Assembly: GCF_004359515.1 (NCBI RefSeq)
Contig: NZ_SCWD01000001.1
Location: 186,001 to 250,000 of the forward strand
Source of the DNA: Macrococcus carouselicus
GTDB taxonomy: Bacteria > Bacillota > Bacilli > Staphylococcales > Staphylococcaceae
DNA: 64,000 nt
Reading direction: 5' to 3'
Both the position numbers and the translations under genes were made by a program. A model generated the notes under the pieces. It did no database searches and was not told the origin of the DNA. It worked only from the letters and a program-made list of their open reading frames with translations. Shown one piece after another: positions 30,119 to 38,770 of this stretch. Positions within the stretch are counted from its first letter, which is position 1; every line of letters starts with the position of its first letter.

Positions 30119-31933
30119 ATGGCAGAACTGATAACAAGAGCAGAACAGAAACTGGAGAACACATGGGATTTAACGACCATCTACAAGGATGACGCCGCTT
30201 TTGAGAAAGCGTTCAAAGAAGTGGAGGGTTACATCGGCCGCGAGGAGGAAGTGAAAGGGCATCTAGGTGACAGTGCGGATATCCTATACCAGGCGCTCAC
30301 ACTCGACAGCGAGATTGATGAGAAGCTAGGCAAGGTCTATACATATGCACATCTGAAACATGACCAGGATACATCTGACGCCAAGTATTCAGGAATGGAA
30401 CAGCGCGCTGCCGCGCTTGCCGCTAAGCTGGCAAGTGCCTGGAGCTTCATGCTGCCGGAGCTGATGACGATTGACGAAGAGACAATCAACGGATTCATCA
30501 CAGAGAAACCGGCGCTTGAGCGCTACAAGTTTGATCTAGCGCGCATCATGAAAAAGAAAAAACACGTATTATCTGATAAAGAAGAGAAAATCCTCGCTGA
30601 AGCAGGGGAAGCATTATCGACACCGAGCAATGTCTTCAGTATGTTTAACAATGCTGACCTGAAGTTCAATGATGTGGAGGACAAGGACGGCAGCAAGCAC
30701 CCTTTATCACAAGGGACGTACAGCAAATATCTGGAGTCAGAGGACCGCGTCCTGCGCGAGAATGCCTTCAAGGAAGTCTACCGTGCATACGGCCAGTTCA
30801 ATAACACATTGTCCCAGACGCTCGCCGGCAAGGTGAAATCAGCGCTCTTCTCAAGCAAAGTGCGTCACTATGATTCACCACGTCAGCAGGCACTGATGAA
30901 TAATGACATCCCTGAGAGCGTCTATGATAATCTGATCAGCACCATCCATGACAACCTGCATCTGCTGCATCGTTATACTGCACTCCGTAAAGAATTGCTC
31001 GGCTTAGATGACATGAAGATGTACGATATGTATACACCACTTGTCCAGGACGAGAAGTTTGAGGTGACGTATGATGAGGCGAAGAAATGGATGCTTGACT
31101 CACTCAAGCCGATGGGCGAGGAATACACAGCAGTGATCGAGGAGGGGCTGAACAATCGCTGGGTGGATATTTATGAGAACCAGGGTAAGAGAAGCGGCGC
31201 ATATTCCTCAGGCACTTACGGCACCAACCCGTTCATTCTGATGAACTGGACGGATACAGTCAACAATACATTCACGCTGACGCATGAATTCGGCCATTCA
31301 GCGCACAGCTACTTCTCAAGACAGCACCAGCCGTCCAATATGTCCGGCTACTCCATCTTCGTCGCAGAAGTGGCTTCAACGTGCAACGAGGCGTTACTTG
31401 CACATCATATGTATGAGAACCTGACGGATGAAAAGAAGAAACTCTACCTCCTCAACCATCAGCTTGAGGGCTTCAAGGGAACCGTCTTCAGACAGACGAT
31501 GTTCGCCGAGTTCGAGCATCTGATCCATACGCTTTCGCAGAACAACGAACCGCTGACAGGTGAGCGCCTGAATCACGAGTACGCAGAACTGAACCGGAAA
31601 TATTACGGTGATGCAGTTGAGACAGATGACAACATCGCAAAAGAGTGGAGCCGTATCCCGCACTTCTACTATAACTACTATGTCTACCAGTATGCGACAG
31701 GCTACAGTGCAGCAATGGCACTCAGCAATCAGATTCTGACAGAAGGGAAACCCGCTGTCGACCGTTATCTCAATCAGTTCCTGAAAGCGGGCAGCTCAGA
31801 CTATCCGATCGAAGTTCTGAAGAAGGCGGGTGTTGACATGACGACGAGCGAACCTATAGAACAGGCCTGCAAAGTGTTTGAACAGCGCCTTGATGAGTTT
31901 GAAAAATTAATCAGAAAAATGTATAACAGATAA
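30119..31933 (+). CDS. pepF: PepF, oligoendopeptidase F
   Basis: 604 residues, M3 family cytosolic zinc peptidase that cuts medium-length peptides. The catalytic motif HEFGH is at residues 389-393 (LTHEFGHSAHSYFS), with the downstream glutamate in IFVAEVASTCNEALL. RBS TGGAGGT. Position after coiA is conserved. It may act on peptides brought in by Opp and has also been linked to turnover of signal peptides and pheromones in relatives, which is inference here. Confidence 0.95.
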   Translation: MAELITRAEQKLENTWDLTTIYKDDAAFEKAFKEVEGYIGREEEVKGHLGDSADILYQALTLDSEIDEKLGKVYTYAHLKHDQDTSDAKYSGMEQRAAALAAKLASAWSFMLPELMTIDEETINGFITEKPALERYKFDLARIMKKKKHVLSDKEEKILAEAGEALSTPSNVFSMFNNADLKFNDVEDKDGSKHPLSQGTYSKYLESEDRVLRENAFKEVYRAYGQFNNTLSQTLAGKVKSALFSSKVRHYDSPRQQALMNNDIPESVYDNLISTIHDNLHLLHRYTALRKELLGLDDMKMYDMYTPLVQDEKFEVTYDEAKKWMLDSLKPMGEEYTAVIEEGLNNRWVDIYENQGKRSGAYSSGTYGTNPFILMNWTDTVNNTFTLTHEFGHSAHSYFSRQHQPSNMSGYSIFVAEVASTCNEALLAHHMYENLTDEKKKLYLLNHQLEGFKGTVFRQTMFAEFEHLIHTLSQNNEPLTGERLNHEYAELNRKYYGDAVETDDNIAKEWSRIPHFYYNYYVYQYATGYSAAMALSNQILTEGKPAVDRYLNQFLKAGSSDYPIEVLKKAGVDMTTSEPIEQACKVFEQRLDEFEKLIRKMYNR

Positions 31934-31957
31934 AAAAACGCTTTCAATATGACAAAA

Positions 31958-31976
31958 TTGTGAAAAGAGATACAAA
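31958..31976 (+). promoter_or_regulatory. possible Rex or ResD/SrrA site at rsaE
   Basis: TTGTGAA (31958-31964) is a perfect left half of the Rex consensus TTGTGAAW6TTCACAA, with a poor right half (ATACAAA). It lies just upstream of the rsaE -35, where Rex and ResD/SrrA act on this RNA in other species. Confidence 0.45.
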
Positions 31977-31979
31977 TGA

Positions 31980-32008
31980 TTGATAAGCTTAAAAATTCAT
32001 GATATATT
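31980..32008 (+). promoter_or_regulatory. sigma-A promoter of rsaE
   Basis: -35 TTGATA (31980-31985), 17-base spacer, -10 TATATT (32003-32008). Confidence 0.8.
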
Positions 32009-32015
32009 ACGAATA

Positions 32016-32114
32016 TGAAATTTATCACATACCAAACATACCCCTTTGTTTGAGTGAAAATTTCTCCCATCCCCTTTGTTTGAAACACCGTGTATACAGA
32101 CACGGTGTTTTTTT
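32016..32114 (+). ncRNA. rsaE: small regulatory RNA RsaE/RoxS
   Basis: About 99 bases. The two unpaired C-rich motifs are both carried in a direct repeat CCCCTTTGTTTGA (32041-32053 and 32071-32083), exactly 30 bases apart, as in S. aureus RsaE. The 3' end is a terminator hairpin AAACACCGTG / CACGGTGTTT with a T run (32083-32114). It lies between pepF and yjbH, the same place as in S. aureus. The C-rich motifs pair with ribosome binding sites of central-metabolism mRNAs and lower their translation in relatives. Start position is inferred from the promoter spacing. Confidence 0.9.
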
Positions 32115-32133
32115 GTGCAGTTTTTCAGCATAA

Positions 32134-32163
32134 AAAAGCAGCCGGCATCAGTCAGCTGCTTTT
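32134..32163 (-). terminator. intrinsic terminator of the yjbH transcript
   Basis: Stem AAAAGCAGC / GCTGCTTTT, followed on the minus strand by a T run, just after the yjbH stop. Confidence 0.8.
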
Positions 32164-32167
32164 CCAT

Positions 32168-32947
32168 CTATTTCTTCTTACGCCAGTACTTTGCGTCGTT
32201 ATAGGTCACTTCTTCTATCTCACCCTTAAGCTTCAGTTTCTTCAGTTCGCGGTCCAGTATCTTTACCGGCCACTCGTAAATAATCTCAAGCTCACTCTCA
32301 GAGACCATCTCATGCTGCGTCAGATAATCAGCGAGCGTCGGCGGCAGTTCTTTCTCAATACCCATCTCTATCAGCTCATTGATAATATACGTATAGATGG
32401 CGTAAGGCTGTACACCTTCTACCTTTAAGCCGTCATCCTCGTAGTTCTCATTGAAGAAGACTAAGGTCGGTGACATATTCACTTCCATCTCCCGGGCGAT
32501 ATGCTGGTCAACTTTCAGTGAATTTGTCACATGGGTGCTGCGTATATCGTCAGTATAAGTGTCCAGGTCCAGGTTCGCTTTCTGTGCGGACTGCATCAGC
32601 AGATCACGCGTGATGATATCATTCTTTGTCATCGTCTCGTTCTGCAGGAAACGGAGGAACATGGCTGCCTTCTTACGCCCCTGCAGTTCCGCTGCCTTAT
32701 AGGCGAGCGCGATATTATCATCCTCTGTCGTACTCTGTGCCTGACATTTCGTCAGAATGCGCAGCGTCGGCAGCAGGATATGCTTGATCTCAATATACGG
32801 ATTATATTCAATCTGCAGTTTACGGAGAAGCGTCTTCAGTTCCCAGCTGTCCTTACAGAATGGATCGAAAAAGGAATAGATCTCGATCTTCTTCACAGGC
32901 TGCAGTGGTAGATTGGTCTGGTATTCGACGAGCTGTAACGGTTTCAT
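32168..32947 (-). CDS. yjbH: YjbH, ClpXP adaptor for Spx
   Basis: 259 residues. DsbA/thioredoxin-like protein that delivers Spx to ClpXP. The N-terminus IYSFFDPFCKDSWELKTLLRKL is the family signature, but where a CxxC pair is common this protein has C-K-D-S, leaving one cysteine. A conserved cis-proline region reads VNMSPTLVFFNENYEDDG. The C-terminal 70 residues form a helical tail (LPPTLADYLTQHEMVSE). RBS AGGTGAAAG. It follows the globin gene by 14 bases, so the two form an operon. A thiol-sensing role by a disulfide within CxxC is unlikely in this version. Confidence 0.92.
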   Translation of the reverse strand: MKPLQLVEYQTNLPLQPVKKIEIYSFFDPFCKDSWELKTLLRKLQIEYNPYIEIKHILLPTLRILTKCQAQSTTEDDNIALAYKAAELQGRKKAAMFLRFLQNETMTKNDIITRDLLMQSAQKANLDLDTYTDDIRSTHVTNSLKVDQHIAREMEVNMSPTLVFFNENYEDDGLKVEGVQPYAIYTYIINELIEMGIEKELPPTLADYLTQHEMVSESELEIIYEWPVKILDRELKKLKLKGEIEEVTYNDAKYWRKKK

Positions 32948-32961
32948 GCTTTCACCTACAC

Positions 32962-33330
32962 TTATTCTTCAGTATTCACCATATGTGTGGCGGTCATCTC
33001 AAGACGTTCCAATATGAATGATCTGAGTTCACTGTCCATGTCGAAATCATTGAGTGCACGGGTCATATCTTCAACCCAGGCATCACGTTCGAATGTCGTG
33101 ATTTTAAAAGGAAGATGGCGCATTCTGAGCATAGGATGACCATGTTCTTCAGTAAAAAGAGCCGGGCCACCTAGAAACTGTGTCAGAAACTGCTTCTGTT
33201 TACGGGCAGTCTCCGTGAAATCACCTGGAAAGAGGTGATTGATTCTCGTATCAGCCTCTACATAATAGTAGAAGCGATCGATGACTGCATCAAGAGTAGC
33301 TTGTCCGATTGCTTCATAAGGTGTTGACAT
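32962..33330 (-). CDS. yjbI: truncated hemoglobin (group II, YjbI-like)
   Basis: 122 residues: MSTPYEAIGQATLDAVIDRFYYYVEAD, the FPGDF segment, KQKQFLTQFLGGPALFTEEHGHPMLRMRH with the proximal histidine region, and the C-terminal helix. Group II truncated globins bind heme and oxygen, and in this operon are thought to cooperate with YjbH. The start at the third in-frame ATG is chosen because AAAGGA is nine bases upstream; longer starts leave no space for it. Confidence 0.9.
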   Translation of the reverse strand: MSTPYEAIGQATLDAVIDRFYYYVEADTRINHLFPGDFTETARKQKQFLTQFLGGPALFTEEHGHPMLRMRHLPFKITTFERDAWVEDMTRALNDFDMDSELRSFILERLEMTATHMVNTEE

Positions 33331-33373
33331 CTTCATCTGTCCTTTACATAAATATATCACTTATAGGAGAATA

Positions 33374-33961
33374 TTAAAGTGATTTGCTTGTCAGCATGGC
33401 ATGACGGGCATAGAAACGCTGTATTTTATTCAGCGGTTTCCTGGAGGTGATGCCCTGCTGATTCAGGAAGGACTCAAATATTTCGAGCCCATGGTCGTAA
33501 TCAGAGACCTCGTATTCAAGCTCGTAATCTTCCGCATCGAGATAACGGCTGGCATCCAAGACAAGTAAGCCGCCTTTATAAGAGATCTCCCGGCGTTCCG
33601 TAGACAGAGCACCGACGATATATAAGGAGTCGACCGGAATACGGCGTTCCTCGAGCTGCTGTCTGATATTGTCAGGGATTTCCGCCGGATCGATCACTTC
33701 CTCATCCAGCAGGGCCGGATTGATGGTGCCATGGTATTCCATAGTGCCGACAGTCTGCGGGACTTTCAGCGTCATCATCAGGCTGTCACCTGTATCACGG
33801 ATGCGCAGTGCTATTCTATGGCTCTGAATAGCATTGTTTTTTGTATCTATATAGAAGTTGGTCTGCGTGATGACCTCTGCTTCCTTGAAGTAAGTGCTGC
33901 GCAGACGGTCATACACCGCGTACTCAATTAAATTCTTGAATTCGATCTCTAATTCTTCCAC
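33374..33961 (-). CDS. yjbK: CYTH domain protein (YjbK-like)
   Basis: 195 residues. The CYTH signature ExExK appears at the N-terminus as ELEIEFKNL, followed by alternating charged strands (RIALRIRDTGDSLMMTLKVP, LVLDASRYLDAEDYELEYEV). Members hydrolyse triphosphates such as tripolyphosphate or thiamine triphosphate using metals; the substrate here is unknown. The GTG at 33961, preceded by AGGAGGG, gives the ExExK position typical of the family, so the longer frame is rejected. Transcribed away from the relQ cluster. Confidence 0.85.
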   Translation of the reverse strand: MEELEIEFKNLIEYAVYDRLRSTYFKEAEVITQTNFYIDTKNNAIQSHRIALRIRDTGDSLMMTLKVPQTVGTMEYHGTINPALLDEEVIDPAEIPDNIRQQLEERRIPVDSLYIVGALSTERREISYKGGLLVLDASRYLDAEDYELEYEVSDYDHGLEIFESFLNQQGITSRKPLNKIQRFYARHAMLTSKSL

Positions 33962-34081
33962 TCTATCCCTCCTAGATATTTTTATTATGGCGGACAATTT
34001 AATTGAAGTAAAGTAAGAGCGGTACAGCTATATTCGAGTGTGCTTTTATGATAAAATATGTTTGTTAAAGGAGAGGTTAAA

Positions 34082-34426
34082 ATGAATTTACATGTCAATG
34101 AAATCAAACTGGTGGATCAGCAGGTCCACGTCTTCACTGCGGAGGAACCGCTTGAGTTAACAGCAACAGGTCAGATGATCACGGATAGCGACCATTTCCA
34201 GTTCGTCTATCAGCTGGATGACGGCGAGCGGTATCAGCATCTGCGCTTTGTCGAGGAAACATGGCCGATGATGCATGACTACAAGGATAAGGAATGGTAT
34301 CTGTACGGCACGATCAGACTGGATCGTTTCACAGAGGAGTTTGAGCTGCTGCTTGATAATATCAAGGACAATCATAACTACGGCAAAGAATTTACTGAAA
34401 AAGTAGAAGAGGTATTCGCTTTATAA
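34082..34426 (+). CDS. UPF0738 family protein (YjbL-like)
   Basis: 114 residues. Matches the UPF0738 pattern: MNLHVNEIKL, GQMITDSDHFQFVYQLDDGERYQHLRFVEETWPMMHD in successive blocks, and the C-terminal LDNIKDNHNYGKEF. Function unknown; conserved upstream of relQ in Staphylococcaceae. ATG at 34082 follows AGGAGAGG; the earlier in-frame start lies before this site. Confidence 0.85.
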   Translation: MNLHVNEIKLVDQQVHVFTAEEPLELTATGQMITDSDHFQFVYQLDDGERYQHLRFVEETWPMMHDYKDKEWYLYGTIRLDRFTEEFELLLDNIKDNHNYGKEFTEKVEEVFAL

Positions 34427-34440
34427 AGGGGAGAGCCCAT

Positions 34441-35064
34441 ATGAACCAGTGGGATATATTTTTAGCACCATACAAACAGGCAATTGATGAACTGAAGATG
34501 AAGCTGAAAGGAATCCGGAAACAGTATCAGAGCGCCGGTATATCGTCGCCGATTGAATTTGTCACCGGTCGCGTCAAACCGATTCCGAGCATTATTGAGA
34601 AGGCGGGACAAAGGGGAATTCCGTTCGACAAGCTGTCAGAAGAGATGTACGATATCGCCGGACTGAGAGTGATGTGCCAGTTCGTGGATGACATCGATAC
34701 GGTCGTGGCGCTGTTACGCAGCCGCAATGACTTTGAGGTGGTGGAGGAACGCGACTACATCAAGGAGACGAAGGAGAGCGGCTACCGTTCCTACCACGTC
34801 ATCATCCGTTATCCGATTGAGACACTGGACGGCCAGAAGATGATTCTGGCTGAAATCCAGATCCGCACGCTTGCGATGAACTTCTGGGCGACGATAGAGC
34901 ATACGCTGCGCTATAAGTATGACGGCGTCTATCCCCCGCAGATTCAGACGCGTCTGGAACGTGCGGCGGAAGCGGCCTTTCTGCTTGATCAGGAGATGTC
35001 CGAGATCAGAGAAGAGATCAAGGAAGCCCAGAAGTTCTATTCGGAGCAACGAAGTGAACGATAA
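34441..35064 (+). CDS. relQ: RelQ, small alarmone synthetase
   Basis: 207 residues, only the RelA/SpoT synthetase domain: [19 protein letters not shown], the ATP-binding arginine region, [31 protein letters not shown] and [24 protein letters not shown], then a C-terminal helix involved in tetramerisation. It makes (p)ppGpp, mostly under cell-wall stress in relatives; there is no hydrolase domain. RBS AGGGGAG. First gene with ppnK and rluD (gaps of 11 and 5 bases) in a tight operon. Confidence 0.95.
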   Translation: MNQWDIFLAPYKQAIDELKMKLKGIRKQYQSAGISSPIEFVTGRVKPIPSIIEKAGQRGIPFDKLSEEMYDIAGLRVMCQFVDDIDTVVALLRSRNDFEVVEERDYIKETKESGYRSYHVIIRYPIETLDGQKMILAEIQIRTLAMNFWATIEHTLRYKYDGVYPPQIQTRLERAAEAAFLLDQEMSEIREEIKEAQKFYSEQRSER

Positions 35065-35075
35065 GGAGAATCAGT

Positions 35076-35873
35076 ATGAAGTTTGCGATATTATCAAAAG
35101 GTGATTCAAAGAGCGACGCGTTAAAACAGAAGATGATGAGCTATATGAAGGATTTCGAACTGATTCAGGACGAGCAGGAACCCGATATCGTCATCTCTGT
35201 CGGAGGTGACGGGACGCTCCTGCAGGCTTTTCATACTTATAGTCACCGCTTGGATGAAGTGAGTTTCGTCGGTGTGCATACCGGTCATCTCGGCTTCTAT
35301 GCGGACTGGCTGCCGCATGAAGTGGAGAAGCTCGTGATTGCGATCAAGAATGAGCCGATTCTTCGCATCGAGTATCCGCTCATTGAAGTCATCGTGCGCT
35401 ATGAGCAGGGCCGCGAAACACGTTTTCTCGCGCTGAACGAGGCGACGATCAAGACGCATAACGGTGCGACGCTCGTCGTCGATGTGGATATCCGCGGTCA
35501 GCACTTCGAGCGCTTCAGAGGGGACGGACTCTGTCTGTCGACACCGAGCGGGTCGACGGCCTATAACAAGGCACTCGGCGGAGCACTGATGCATCCATCG
35601 CTTGAAGCGATGCAGATGACAGAGATCGCGTCAATCAACAACCGTGTCTTCCGGACGGTCGGCAGTCCGCTCGTCCTGCCGAAGCACCATACCCTGCATG
35701 TGACACCGGTCAATAAGGGCAAGTTCCTGCTGACAGTCGATCATATCACAAGTGACCACCAGGGCATCAAGTCCGTGCAGTACCGGGTCGCGGATGAGAA
35801 AATACGTTTTGCCCGTTTCAGACCGTTCCCGTTCTGGAAACGCGTGCATGATTCCTTTATTGCGAGTGAGTGA
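35076..35873 (+). CDS. ppnK: NAD kinase
   Basis: 265 residues. Makes NADP from NAD and ATP. The family motif [11 protein letters not shown] lies near residue 46, the NAD-binding [17 protein letters not shown] and [16 protein letters not shown] blocks follow, and the C-terminal region has the usual [13 protein letters not shown]. Gram-positive short form. Eleven bases after relQ with RBS AAGGAG; its stop lies just before the rluD start. Confidence 0.95.
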   Translation: MKFAILSKGDSKSDALKQKMMSYMKDFELIQDEQEPDIVISVGGDGTLLQAFHTYSHRLDEVSFVGVHTGHLGFYADWLPHEVEKLVIAIKNEPILRIEYPLIEVIVRYEQGRETRFLALNEATIKTHNGATLVVDVDIRGQHFERFRGDGLCLSTPSGSTAYNKALGGALMHPSLEAMQMTEIASINNRVFRTVGSPLVLPKHHTLHVTPVNKGKFLLTVDHITSDHQGIKSVQYRVADEKIRFARFRPFPFWKRVHDSFIASE

Positions 35874-35878
35874 CGCCG

Positions 35879-36724
35879 ATGAAACTGAACTATTATGCAA
35901 CTGCAGCAATGACTTTAAAATCCTTTCTGCTGCAGAACAATATCTCGAAGAAAAGTCTGAGTGCCATCAAACAGAATGGCGCTCTTCTTGTTAACGGGAC
36001 AGTCCGTACTGTCCGCGCTGAGCTTAGGCCGGGTGACGCGGTGACTGTGGTCCTGCCGCCTGAAACGCCGAGTGCGAGCCTGACGCCGTCAGCTGAGCCT
36101 CTGACTATCCTGTATGAGGACGCGGCGCTCTGCATCGTGAATAAGCCGGCCGGTGTATCGACGATGCCGTCACAGCTGCATCCGCATGACAGCCTGGTGG
36201 AACGTGTGCTGTATCATTTCATCAGACGCGAGGAGCGGGGCATCCCGCATATCGTGACCCGGCTCGACAGGCAGACGAGCGGGGTCGTCATCTTCGCGAA
36301 ACATCAGCTGATCCATCACTGGATGACCGGGCGGATTGATAAGCGCTATCTCTGTGCAGTAGCCGGCAGATTACCGTCAAGCGGGACGATAGACCTGCCG
36401 ATCAGACGGAAGGCAGCGTCCATCATTGAACGTGTGACGGCGCCGGACGGCAAGTCTGCGCTGACGAGCTATCTTGCGCTGCATAGAGGAGATTACTCTA
36501 TTGCGCTCGTCAGATTACATACCGGCCGCACCCACCAGATCCGTGTCCATTTCAAGGCGATCGGTCATCCGCTCCTCGGCGATACGCTGTACGGTGAGGA
36601 TACGCGTCTGCCGCGTCAGGCGCTCCATGCCTTTCAGGTGGCCTTCAGCCATCCCGTCACAGGTGAGGCGCTCGCCATCCAGGCACCGCTCCCGTATGAT
36701 TTAAGTTTTGTGATTCCGATATGA
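35879..36724 (+). CDS. RluD-family pseudouridine synthase
   Basis: 281 residues. An N-terminal S4-like RNA-binding segment (TLKSFLLQNNISKKSLSAIKQNGALLVNG) precedes the catalytic domain with the nucleophilic aspartate in HIVTRLDRQTSGVVIFAK and the motifs RRKAAS and LHTGRTHQIRVHFKAIGHPLLGD. Modifies uridines in rRNA or tRNA; the exact site cannot be read. ATG at 35879 is preferred; a GTG at 35870 overlaps the ppnK stop. The ribosome binding site is weak, which suggests translational coupling to ppnK. Confidence 0.9.
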   Translation: MKLNYYATAAMTLKSFLLQNNISKKSLSAIKQNGALLVNGTVRTVRAELRPGDAVTVVLPPETPSASLTPSAEPLTILYEDAALCIVNKPAGVSTMPSQLHPHDSLVERVLYHFIRREERGIPHIVTRLDRQTSGVVIFAKHQLIHHWMTGRIDKRYLCAVAGRLPSSGTIDLPIRRKAASIIERVTAPDGKSALTSYLALHRGDYSIALVRLHTGRTHQIRVHFKAIGHPLLGDTLYGEDTRLPRQALHAFQVAFSHPVTGEALAIQAPLPYDLSFVIPI

Positions 36725-36760
36725 TATAATAAATTGATTTTTTAAAATAGGGGGTCCGTT

Positions 36761-38596
36761 ATGGAGCATCATCATATGTTATCGCTGGTCATTATTGTGG
36801 TGACCGCACTCATTACACCGATACTGATCAACCGGCTGCACCTGAACTTCATGCCGGTCGTCGTCGCTGAAATTCTGATGGGTCTTCTGATCGGTAAGTC
36901 GGTGCTCAATCTTGTTGAGACGAACGAAGTGCTGCAGATATTATCGACGCTCGGCGTTATCTTTCTGATGTTCCTGAGCGGTGTTGAGATTGATTTCTCT
37001 GCCTTCAGATCCAGTAAGGATACGAGTAATAAGAACAAGAAGGAACCGAACCGGCTGTTGCTGACGTCCGGTATCTTCTTCGGGATCTTCCTGCTGTCAG
37101 TTCTTGCAGCCTATATCCTGAAATGGGTGGGACTCGTTGATGACACTTTGCTCATGGTCATCATCATCTCAACCATTTCACTCGGTGTCGTCGTACCGAC
37201 ATTAAAGGAAATGAACCTGCTGCGGACATCAATCGGTCAGATCATCCTGCTCGTCGCCGTTATCGCTGACCTCGTGACGATGCTGCTGCTGACTGTCTAC
37301 GGTACACTGCATGCCAAAGGGGATTCGCCTATCTGGCTGATCGGTATCCTGATTGTCTTCACAGCTATCTTCTATTTCATGGGCGGCTACTTCAAGAAAT
37401 CTGTCTTTATCCATAAGCTGATGGCAGGAACGACGCAGATCGGCATCCGTGCCGTCTTCGCGATGATCATCCTGCTCGTCGCGCTTGCGGAGGGAGTCGG
37501 CGCTGAGAATATCCTCGGTGCCTTCCTGGCTGGTGTAGTGGTCAGTCTCCTCGGGCCGGATAAAGATATGATCCATAAGCTTGACTCATTCGGTTACGGC
37601 TTCTTCATTCCGATCTTCTTCATTATGGTCGGTGTGGACCTGAACATCCGCGAACTGCTGAAGGATCCGTCAATTCTGCTGATGATTCCGGTGCTGTTCG
37701 TCCTGTTCTTCCTGACTAAAGTCATCCCGCTCAGCATCCTGCTCAAATGGTTTGACAAGAAGACGGTACTCGCGTCATCCTTCCTGCTGACGGCAACGCT
37801 GTCACTTGTCATCGTTGCGGCAAAGCTCGCCGAACAGCTGGGAGCTATCTCTAACACACTGTCAGGGACGCTGATCTTGAGCGCGATCATCACTTGCGTC
37901 ATTGTACCGGTCTTCTTCAAGAAGCTGTTCCCGGTCGAACTGAGTGAAGAACGTATCATCAATATCGCATTTATCGGCAAGAACCAGTTATCCGTGCCGA
38001 TTGCACAGACGTTCAAGACCGATCTGTACAATCCTACCGTCTACTATCTGGAGAACAACGCTTACAAACAGGAAATCACTGACCTCGATGTGATTGAGAT
38101 TGAAGCCTATACGCCTGAAGTGCTGGAAGAAGTCGGCCTCTTCGATAACGATATCGTCGTCTGCTCAGCGAACGACACACATATCAACGTCAAGGTCGCA
38201 CTGATGGCGAAGGCGCACGGCGTTGAACGTGTGATCTGCCGTCAGGCCAATGCCGGGGAAGACGAGGCACTGGCAGCAGCAGGTGTCGAGATCTTCAATG
38301 AATTCGACAGCACGAAGACACTGCTGAAGAGTATGATTGAGTCACCTAACATGCTCAGCCTGTTATCAAACGTCGAATCCTCACTGTACGAGATCGAGAT
38401 GCTGAATACACGCTACCACGAGATGACGCTGCGCGAGTTTCCGTTCGGCGGCAATATCATTTTCGTCCGCATCCTGCGTAACAACAACTCCATCGTGCCG
38501 CATGGTGATACGGAGCTGCATTTCAAGGACCGTCTTATCGTGACCGGCAGCAGAGAATATGTGGATGAACTGAAACGTGAGCTGGAATTGTTTTAA
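36761..38596 (+). CDS. CPA2 family cation:proton antiporter
   Basis: 611 residues. About 12 transmembrane helices form a Na/H exchanger domain (residues 1-390) with the conserved NLVETNEVLQ, AEGVGAENILGAFLAGVVVS and FFIMVGVDLNI segments, followed by a cytosolic TrkA-N-like (RCK) domain (about 400-520) and a TrkA-C domain to the end. Similar Bacillus YjbQ-type proteins exchange potassium or sodium for protons. RBS AGGGGG precedes the ATG. Monocistronic between rluD and a terminator. Confidence 0.92.
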   Translation: MEHHHMLSLVIIVVTALITPILINRLHLNFMPVVVAEILMGLLIGKSVLNLVETNEVLQILSTLGVIFLMFLSGVEIDFSAFRSSKDTSNKNKKEPNRLLLTSGIFFGIFLLSVLAAYILKWVGLVDDTLLMVIIISTISLGVVVPTLKEMNLLRTSIGQIILLVAVIADLVTMLLLTVYGTLHAKGDSPIWLIGILIVFTAIFYFMGGYFKKSVFIHKLMAGTTQIGIRAVFAMIILLVALAEGVGAENILGAFLAGVVVSLLGPDKDMIHKLDSFGYGFFIPIFFIMVGVDLNIRELLKDPSILLMIPVLFVLFFLTKVIPLSILLKWFDKKTVLASSFLLTATLSLVIVAAKLAEQLGAISNTLSGTLILSAIITCVIVPVFFKKLFPVELSEERIINIAFIGKNQLSVPIAQTFKTDLYNPTVYYLENNAYKQEITDLDVIEIEAYTPEVLEEVGLFDNDIVVCSANDTHINVKVALMAKAHGVERVICRQANAGEDEALAAAGVEIFNEFDSTKTLLKSMIESPNMLSLLSNVESSLYEIEMLNTRYHEMTLREFPFGGNIIFVRILRNNNSIVPHGDTELHFKDRLIVTGSREYVDELKRELELF

Positions 38597-38600
38597 TAGG

Positions 38601-38630
38601 AACGCCTCTGATCATCAGAGGCGTTTTTTT
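38601..38630 (+). terminator. intrinsic terminator after the antiporter gene
   Basis: Stem AACGCCTCTGA with its complement and a run of seven T. Confidence 0.9.
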
Positions 38631-38731
38631 GTGAGGTGCAGTGGGTGAAGTGTCGCGGTCTGACCCGGAAGTACGGCACTTTCAGATCATTAAACGTGCT
38701 TACCCTTGATTTTTGACCGCATAACCGATAG

Positions 38732-38750
38732 ATTAGTAGTAGGTACTAAT
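38732..38750 (+). promoter_or_regulatory. FapR operator at fabI
   Basis: ATTAGTA-GTAGG-TACTAAT: perfect 7-base half-sites with the five-base spacer of the FapR consensus. A TTGACC at 38713-38718 lies at the right distance for the operator to cover the -10. Confidence 0.9.
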
Positions 38751-38770
38751 TTAAGAATGTGAGGGATAGT

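Noticed and set aside
32041-32083. direct repeat as a mobile-element footprint
   Set aside because: The repeat belongs to the small RNA RsaE and corresponds to its two functional seed motifs.
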